From an uncultured Agathobaculum sp. (GTDB lineage: Bacteria > Bacillota > Clostridia > Oscillospirales > Butyricicoccaceae): a DNA stretch of 64,000 nt. Positions 59,292-64,000 of the stretch are shown piece after piece. The DNA is taken from the NCBI GenBank assembly GCA_934504345.1, contig CAKSVR010000005.1, positions 1-64,000 of the forward strand, read 5' to 3'. The stretch's first letter is position 1. Each line of letters begins with the position of its first letter. The position numbers and the translations under genes are program-made. Under the pieces are notes generated by a model that saw nothing but the letters and a program-made list of their open reading frames with translations, did not search any database and was not told the origin of the DNA.

Positions 59292-59456
59292 GAGTGGAGA
59301 GTGAAGAGTGGAGAGTTCGTAACGATTTCACTTTTCGCTCTCTCGGTAAACAAAAAAGCAGACTTTCAACCGAAAGTCTGCTTTTTATTATTGGCATCAT
59401 GCGGATTCGGAGCGTTATCTCTTCACTCTCCACTCTCCACTCTCCACTCTTCACTC
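59288..59456. repeat. Heptad arms flanking a shared terminator
   Basis: Purine units (GAGTGGAGAGTGAAGAGTGG) start at the DUF815 stop and run to about 59320. The complementary pyrimidine arm is at 59418-59456, next to the htrA stop. A bidirectional terminator lies in the loop. From either gene's transcript the purine arm comes first. Confidence 0.8.
59353..59386 (+). terminator. Bidirectional terminator between the DUF815 and htrA genes
   Basis: A 15-bp stem, AAAAAGCAGACTTTC/GAAAGTCTGCTTTTT, with a 4-nt loop, between convergent genes. Confidence 0.92.
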
Positions 59457-59464
59457 TATTAGAA

Positions 59465-61042
59465 TTACCATCCGAACGAACCAAACGGATTGGAGAAGCC
59501 ATATCCGCCATACTGCTGGGAGTTATCGTTCTGGTTATTCTGGCTGTTCTGGCTCTGCCGGGTCTGGGCGTTCGGGTCCTCGCCCTCGAGGTCGTGCGAA
59601 TCGGTCAGGGTGATCGTGATATTGACCGTCTTGCCGGTGGAAATGCGGTATACGCTCAGCGTGAGCTTATCGCCCGCCTTTTTATCCTGCTTGAGCGTGT
59701 TCACCTCGTCCATGGTCGGAGTCGGCGTGCCGTCAACCGCGGTGATAACGTCACCGACCTGCAAGCCCTCGCTTGCCGCCTTTGCGCGGGAATCGATGGA
59801 GTAGACCTGCACGCCCGCGACACTGCCGTCGGCGGACTCAACGTTCTGGCCGGTGATGCCGATGGACGGACGGCCGGAAACGTAACCGTTCTGGATGAGC
59901 TCGTCAACGATGTCCTTGGCGGTGTTGATCGGGATAGCGAAGCCCATGCCCTCAACGGTGGCGCTGCCGAATGCGTTGCCGGACAGCTTTGCGGACGTAA
60001 TGCCGACTACCTGACCGTACTTATTGATAAGCGCGCCGCCGGAGTTGCCGTTGTTGATGGAGGCATCGGTCTGGATCAGGGTCATAACGCGGTCATTGAC
60101 CGTCAGGTCGCGGTTGATGGCGGAAATGCGGCCGCCGGTAATGGTGTTCGCGAACTGTACGCCGCCGGGAGAGCCGATAGCGTAAGCATATTCGCCCGGT
60201 TCGAGCTCATCCGAGTCACCGAACTCAGCGGCGGTCAGCCCGGTGGTCGGCGTTACCTTGATAACGGCAAGGTCGGTCTGCTCGTCCGTGCCGATGATCT
60301 CGGCATCGAGCGAGGTGCCGTCGCTCAGCTGTACGGAAACCGACTGGGCATCCTCTACAACGTGGTTGTTGGTGATGATGTAGCCGTCCTTGCTCATGAT
60401 AACGCCCGAGCCGCTGCCCGTGCCCTCCGCGGTGGTGGAAATGACGGATACGACCGACGGGCTGACCTTTTTGTAGATGTCCTCACCGGCCATGCCGTCT
60501 GCGGTGTCGTAATTATCCGCCGAGCCGGAGGAATCCGAGGCCGGCTTGCTGTTGATCTGCAAGGTCGGGACCGAATCCGAGTCGGAAGCGGTGGTCGAGC
60601 TGTCGGTCGAAGCGCTGCCGCCCGCTGCCATCGTGCCGATGACAGCGCCGCCCGCAAACAGCAGGCACGCGGCTGCTACGCCGCACAGACCGAGCGCAAG
60701 ACCTCTGCTGTGCTTTTTATTCTTCGGGGTGTGCGGCTTCTGGCTGAGCGGCGGGACTTCACCGAAGCCGTTCTGCTGCTGCGGCTGGTACGCCGGATGC
60801 TGCACCGGTGTCTGGAACGGCGTGCGCGGCTCCTCGGCCTGCGGCTGGGTGTTCTGCGCGGGCTGCTGCTCGACCGGCTCACTCTGCGCGGGCTGCTCGG
60901 TCGGCTGCGCCTGTGCGTTCTGCGCGGGCTGTGCGGCAGGCTGCTCGTTCTGCGGTGCGGTATGGAGATTCTCGACGGGCTGCTGCTCGTTATTCTGATC
61001 GCTGTTGTTCAGCGGGTTGTTATTGTTGTTGAAGTCGTCCAT
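59465..61042 (-). CDS. htrA: HtrA/DegP-type membrane serine protease with PDZ
   Basis: A 525-residue protease. The cytoplasmic N-terminus is Asn/Gln/Pro/Ala-rich (to about 115), then one membrane segment (GLALGLCGVAAACLLFAGGA). The trypsin-like domain has His in TNNHVV, Asp in TDLAVIKV and Ser in NNGNSGGALIN. One PDZ domain follows (GVQVYSIDSRAKAASEGLQV). A short Gln/Asn-rich tail ends it. ATG 61042 has GGGAGG. It degrades misfolded extracytoplasmic proteins; it lies downstream of the two-component pair, as in wal clusters. Confidence 0.94.
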   Translation of the reverse strand: MDDFNNNNNPLNNSDQNNEQQPVENLHTAPQNEQPAAQPAQNAQAQPTEQPAQSEPVEQQPAQNTQPQAEEPRTPFQTPVQHPAYQPQQQNGFGEVPPLSQKPHTPKNKKHSRGLALGLCGVAAACLLFAGGAVIGTMAAGGSASTDSSTTASDSDSVPTLQINSKPASDSSGSADNYDTADGMAGEDIYKKVSPSVVSVISTTAEGTGSGSGVIMSKDGYIITNNHVVEDAQSVSVQLSDGTSLDAEIIGTDEQTDLAVIKVTPTTGLTAAEFGDSDELEPGEYAYAIGSPGGVQFANTITGGRISAINRDLTVNDRVMTLIQTDASINNGNSGGALINKYGQVVGITSAKLSGNAFGSATVEGMGFAIPINTAKDIVDELIQNGYVSGRPSIGITGQNVESADGSVAGVQVYSIDSRAKAASEGLQVGDVITAVDGTPTPTMDEVNTLKQDKKAGDKLTLSVYRISTGKTVNITITLTDSHDLEGEDPNAQTRQSQNSQNNQNDNSQQYGGYGFSNPFGSFGW

Positions 61043-61192
61043 GATATTGACCTCCCGTTGGATTGAGGGCCTCGTTTCATCGTTCCCTCTGTTGATGATT
61101 CTATAATAGATTCTCAATGTGGCAGTTTGTTGAAAACAATATGAATAATTTTTGAACACTGGCCTGTCGCGGAGCCGCGGCAAACAGCAGAC

Positions 61193-61229
61193 AAAAGCAT
61201 CCACAGACGTTTATCGTCTGTGGATGCTT
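61193..61229 (-). terminator. Terminator of the two-component operon
   Basis: A 15-bp stem, AAGCATCCACAGACG/CGTCTGTGGATGCTT, with T-rich flank on minus, 6 bp after the kinase stop. It separates the kinase from htrA. Confidence 0.85.
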
Positions 61230-61234
61230 CCAGA

Positions 61235-62686
61235 TCAGGCGTTATTCTGTCGATTCTGCTCCGGTGCGAGCGGCAGCGTGAACTCGAACTCGGTTTCGCC
61301 GCCGTCCGAGCGGACGGAGATCTCTCCGCCGTGCAGGTTGATGATGTTCTTGACGATGTACAGACCGAGGCCCGCACCGGTCTTATCCATCGAGCGGGAG
61401 CGGTCGGTCTTGTAGAAGCGGTCGAACACATGAGGCAGGTCCTCCGCCGAGATGCCGATGCCGGTGTTGGTGATGGAGAACACACAGAGCTGTCCCTCCT
61501 GATGCACCTTGAGGCCGAGCGTGCCGCCCTCCTCGATGAACTTGACGGCGTTGTCGGTCAGATTGTACACCGCGCGGTACAGGTGGTCGCGGTCGCCCAT
61601 GACGGTGAGGCGCTCGTCCAGCTCGCACTGCACATCCAGCTTCTTTTTCTCGATCTTCTGCTCGAACGACAGGAGGATCTGCGCCGTCATTTCGGTGAAA
61701 TCGAACGGCGCCGGGCTCAGGATTAGCTCACCGGACTGGATCTTCGCGGCATCCAGCATACGATTTACCATGCGCGACAGGCGCTTGGTTTCCTCCGCGA
61801 TGATCTTCAGGTACTTGTCGCGCTGGTCGAGCGGGATGGTGCCGTCTATCATGCCGTCCACGAAGCCGCCGATGGTCGTCATCGGAGTCTTGAACTCGTG
61901 GCTGACGTTGGAGATGAAGCCGCGGGTCAGCTCCTCGAGCTGGTCGAGGTCGCTCGCCATGTTGTTGAACGACACCGCCAGCTCGTCGATCTCATAGCAG
62001 CGGTTGTCCTCCGGCACACGCACATCGAAGTTGCCGCCCGCAAATTCCTTGGCCGCCGCCGCGATGGTCTGGAGCGGCCGCGTGAAGTGCTGCGAGATGA
62101 TGAACGAAACGACGAGCATGATGGCCAGTGTCACCAGCAGGATGAGCACGAGCGTCTGGGTCGAGTGGCGCACCACGCCCGCGGTGGTCGGGTCCTGCGT
62201 GGAAACGAATATCATCACCTCGGGCTCGTCGCTGTCGTTCGTCACGCACGTTCCCACCGTGTAGTACGAAGATTCGCTCAGCACGCCGATCGAGCCCACC
62301 GAGGCATAGCTGCCCGTGCGCTTCATTTCGGCCACCACCTCGCTCGAGATGCGGTAGCCGGGCAGCGTGTAGGTCGTGCCGTCCGGCTTCGCGCCCATTT
62401 CGATATTGCCGTCCGCATCCGTGATGAGCACGGTCAGCTCGTCCTCCTTCGCCAGCCGCGCGATGGACAGCATATAGATCTGACGGATCACATCGGAATC
62501 CGTTCCCTGCATCAGCTTGCTCTGCTCGGCAAGGCTCTGCACCGTGTTCCGCAGCTCGGTCTGCTTGGCGTGCAGCGCGTAGCTGCTCATCTGGTGACAG
62601 AACACAACGCCGGCCAGCGCGAACGCGAACACGAGCAGCAGAAGATGGGCTACATAGTCCTTAAAGAAAAAACTGCGTCTGCCCAT
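61235..62686 (-). CDS. Sensor histidine kinase, WalK/PhoR-like
   Basis: A 483-residue membrane kinase. Membrane segments near 11-30 and 170-192 enclose an extracytoplasmic sensor region. HAMP follows, then HisKA with NVSHEFKTPMTTIGGFVDGM and a HATPase with NLTDNAVKFIEEGG and DKTGAGLGLYIVKNI. It starts 3 bp after the response regulator. The downstream htrA suggests a cell-envelope role; the signal is unknown. Confidence 0.93.
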   Translation of the reverse strand: MGRRSFFFKDYVAHLLLLVFAFALAGVVFCHQMSSYALHAKQTELRNTVQSLAEQSKLMQGTDSDVIRQIYMLSIARLAKEDELTVLITDADGNIEMGAKPDGTTYTLPGYRISSEVVAEMKRTGSYASVGSIGVLSESSYYTVGTCVTNDSDEPEVMIFVSTQDPTTAGVVRHSTQTLVLILLVTLAIMLVVSFIISQHFTRPLQTIAAAAKEFAGGNFDVRVPEDNRCYEIDELAVSFNNMASDLDQLEELTRGFISNVSHEFKTPMTTIGGFVDGMIDGTIPLDQRDKYLKIIAEETKRLSRMVNRMLDAAKIQSGELILSPAPFDFTEMTAQILLSFEQKIEKKKLDVQCELDERLTVMGDRDHLYRAVYNLTDNAVKFIEEGGTLGLKVHQEGQLCVFSITNTGIGISAEDLPHVFDRFYKTDRSRSMDKTGAGLGLYIVKNIINLHGGEISVRSDGGETEFEFTLPLAPEQNRQNNA

Positions 62687-62689
62687 GGC

Positions 62690-63370
62690 TTACTCCTTGG
62701 TTTCGAACTTGTAGCCGACACCCCAGACCGTCTTGAGCTCCCACTTGTCCGAAACGCCCTCGAGCTTTTCGCGCAGGCGCTTGACATGGACATCGACCGT
62801 GCGGGTATCGCCGAAGTAATCGAATCCCCAGACATCATCGAGCAGCTGTGCGCGGGTGAACACGCGGTTCGGGCTGGATGCGAGGAAGTACAGCAACTCG
62901 ATCTCCTTCGGCGGCGCATCCACGCGCTTGCCCTTGATGACAAGGTCATATGCCTGCTTGTCGATGACGAGATTGTCGAACGACAGCTTCTCGGGCGCAT
63001 CATCCGGCGCCATGCGGCGGAACACCGCACGCACGCGCGCGATGACCTCCGGCATTTCGAGCGGCTTTACGATGTAGTCGTCCGCGCCCATCTCCAGACC
63101 GGAAACGCGGTCGGCGGTTTCGCCCTTGGCCGTCAGCATGATGATGGGCACATCGCTCTCCGCGCGGATCTCCTTGCAGACCGCCCAGCCGTCCATCACC
63201 GGCATCATCACGTCCAGCAGCAGCATATCCGGCTTATCGGATTTCCACTTTTTGATGCCCTCTACGCCGTTCTCAGCCTCGAGCACCGTGTAACCCTCGC
63301 GCTCCAGATACAGGCGCAGCAGCTCGCGGATGTTGGCCTCGTCCTCGACGATCAGTATTTTCTTGGGCAT
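62690..63370 (-). CDS. OmpR/PhoB-family response regulator
   Basis: A 226-residue regulator. The receiver has phospho-acceptor Asp in LLLDVMMPVMDGW and Lys in YIVKPLEMPE. The C-terminal winged helix has DVWGFDYFGDTRTVDVHVKR and KTVWGVGYKFE. It is first in the operon with its kinase. WalR-, PhoP- or ResD-like identities cannot be separated by eye. Confidence 0.94.
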   Translation of the reverse strand: MPKKILIVEDEANIRELLRLYLEREGYTVLEAENGVEGIKKWKSDKPDMLLLDVMMPVMDGWAVCKEIRAESDVPIIMLTAKGETADRVSGLEMGADDYIVKPLEMPEVIARVRAVFRRMAPDDAPEKLSFDNLVIDKQAYDLVIKGKRVDAPPKEIELLYFLASSPNRVFTRAQLLDDVWGFDYFGDTRTVDVHVKRLREKLEGVSDKWELKTVWGVGYKFETKE

Positions 63371-63404
63371 AGTTATCCCTGCTTTCCCAGTGTAATCTCA
63401 TTCT

Positions 63405-63410
63405 ATTATA
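63405..63410 (-). promoter_or_regulatory. Putative -10 box of the two-component operon
   Basis: A perfect TATAAT on minus, 35 bp upstream of the regulator ATG. No good -35 lies 16-18 bp upstream, hinting at activator control. Confidence 0.5.
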
Positions 63411-63454
63411 GCGCGTTTTTGAGGAAAAAGCATTAACAATCTGTAAAACACCGC

Positions 63455-63483
63455 TTTGCACCCGACATTTCCTGTGCTATACT
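63455..63483 (+). promoter_or_regulatory. Putative trmO promoter
   Basis: TTTGCA (63455-63460), a 17-bp spacer and TATACT (63478-63483) with an extended TGC, 28 bp before the ATG. Confidence 0.65.
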
Positions 63484-63511
63484 GAATACACCACCAAAAA
63501 GGAGAATTTTT

Positions 63512-64000
63512 ATGTCACAGACGGTAGAAATGCACATTATCGCGCGGATACGCAGCGATTTCCCCACCAAATTCGGCATCCCGCGTCAGAGCGGGCTGGC
63601 AGACGTACCGGCGCGCATCGTATTCGAGCCGGAATACCGCAGTGCGGATGCGCTGCGCGGCATCGAGGGGTTCTCCCACCTGTGGCTGATCTGGCAGTTT
63701 TCGGCGGCGGTGCGCGAGGGCTGGTCGCCGACCGTGCGCCCGCCCAAGCTGGGCGGCAACAAGCGCATCGGCGTGTTCGCGACGCGCTCGCCGTTCCGGC
63801 CGAACGAGATTGGGCTGTCCTCAGTGCGGCTTGACCGGATGGAGCTCACCACGCCGGACGGGCCGATTCTGCACATTTCGGGCGCGGATCTGATGGACGG
63901 CACACCCATTTTCGACATCAAGCCGTATCTCGCGTACACGGATTCGCATCCGGAGGCGCTGGGCGGGTTTGCGCTGACGACCGATGCGGTGCGTGTCGAG
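63512..64000 (+). CDS. trmO: TrmO, tRNA N6-threonylcarbamoyladenosine methyltransferase (partial)
   Basis: The first 163 codons are present and the right edge cuts the gene. The start is MSQTVEMHIIARIRSDFPTK after AAAAAGGAGA. FSHLWLIWQF, PPKLGGNKRIGVFATRSPFR and PNEIGLSSVRLDRM are the TrmO (TsaA/YaeB) signatures. The enzyme methylates t6A37 of certain tRNAs using SAM. It diverges from the two-component operon. Confidence 0.93.
   Translation, partial: MSQTVEMHIIARIRSDFPTKFGIPRQSGLADVPARIVFEPEYRSADALRGIEGFSHLWLIWQFSAAVREGWSPTVRPPKLGGNKRIGVFATRSPFRPNEIGLSSVRLDRMELTTPDGPILHISGADLMDGTPIFDIKPYLAYTDSHPEALGGFALTTDAVRVE

Overview
The window is a high-GC (roughly 60% by eye) stretch of bacterial chromosome. 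It most resembles a Clostridia-class Bacillota of the Oscillospirales type. The evidence is the gene order yicC-remA-gmk-rpoZ-coaBC-priA-def-fmt-yugP-rsmB-rlmN-stp-prkC-rsgA-thiN, a SAM-I riboswitch on metK, a SpoIVFA/SpoIVFB-like pair, RemA, CdaA/CdaR, a fused SecDF and a 2-hydroxyacyl-CoA dehydratase activase. The exact genus is inference. No rRNA, tRNA, CRISPR array, transposase or complete prophage was seen.

Layout. 1-4769 (minus): a branched-chain amino acid ABC transporter, livJ-(repeat gap)-livH-livM-livG-livF, with livF cut by the left edge. 5299-6524 (plus): an M23 peptidase and an M50 protease overlapping as GTGA. 6893-10414 (plus): ispD-ispF-DUF951-udp-MATE. 11115-12302 (minus): metK behind a SAM-I riboswitch and attenuator. 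12742-16948 (plus): a two-gene acyl-CoA dehydratase activase system, divergent from metK. 17000-20717 (minus): aldose epimerase, an Hpt protein and a REC/HD-GYP/GGDEF protein. 21496-22434 (plus): an S1-domain protein. 22810-24060 (minus): rarA. 24292-27258 (plus): hisC, nrdR, an HD hydrolase and two holin-type genes. 27391-33744 (minus): secDF, purB and an aspartate-type aminotransferase. 33902-51961 (minus): a long run of translation, nucleotide, coenzyme A, signalling and quality-control genes, led by a promoter at 52013-52041 and interrupted by repeats. 52216-57969 (minus): rseC-like, FAD oxidoreductase, cdaR, cdaA, cysteine desulfurase and DUF3343. 58089-59291 (plus): a DUF815 ATPase. 59465-63370 (minus): htrA and a WalRK-like two-component pair. 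63512-end (plus): trmO, cut by the right edge.

Most genes are housekeeping and recognisable. The unusual content is between genes. (1) A hairpin element with CCGTAGGG/CCCTACGG ends and a conserved core of about 28 nt occurs at many loci, and its stems change sequence while staying paired. (2) Seven-base purine-rich repeat arrays begin at or just after the stop codons of at least nine genes, always in the same sense orientation. They are usually followed by a complementary arm, so they would form 3'-UTR hairpins, some carrying element 1 or a terminator in the loop. (3) A larger GC-rich composite repeat of about 350-400 bp is present in three copies at two loci. Together these look like an organised 3'-end/intergenic repeat system and are the best candidates here for something undescribed.

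Working links: the RR-HK-HtrA cluster and the PrkC/Stp pair suggest envelope-stress sensing; CdaA/CdaR make and control c-di-AMP; the REC/HD-GYP/GGDEF protein with its adjacent Hpt suggests a phosphorelay acting on c-di-GMP; the def-fmt-rsmB-rlmN-rsgA genes serve translation.
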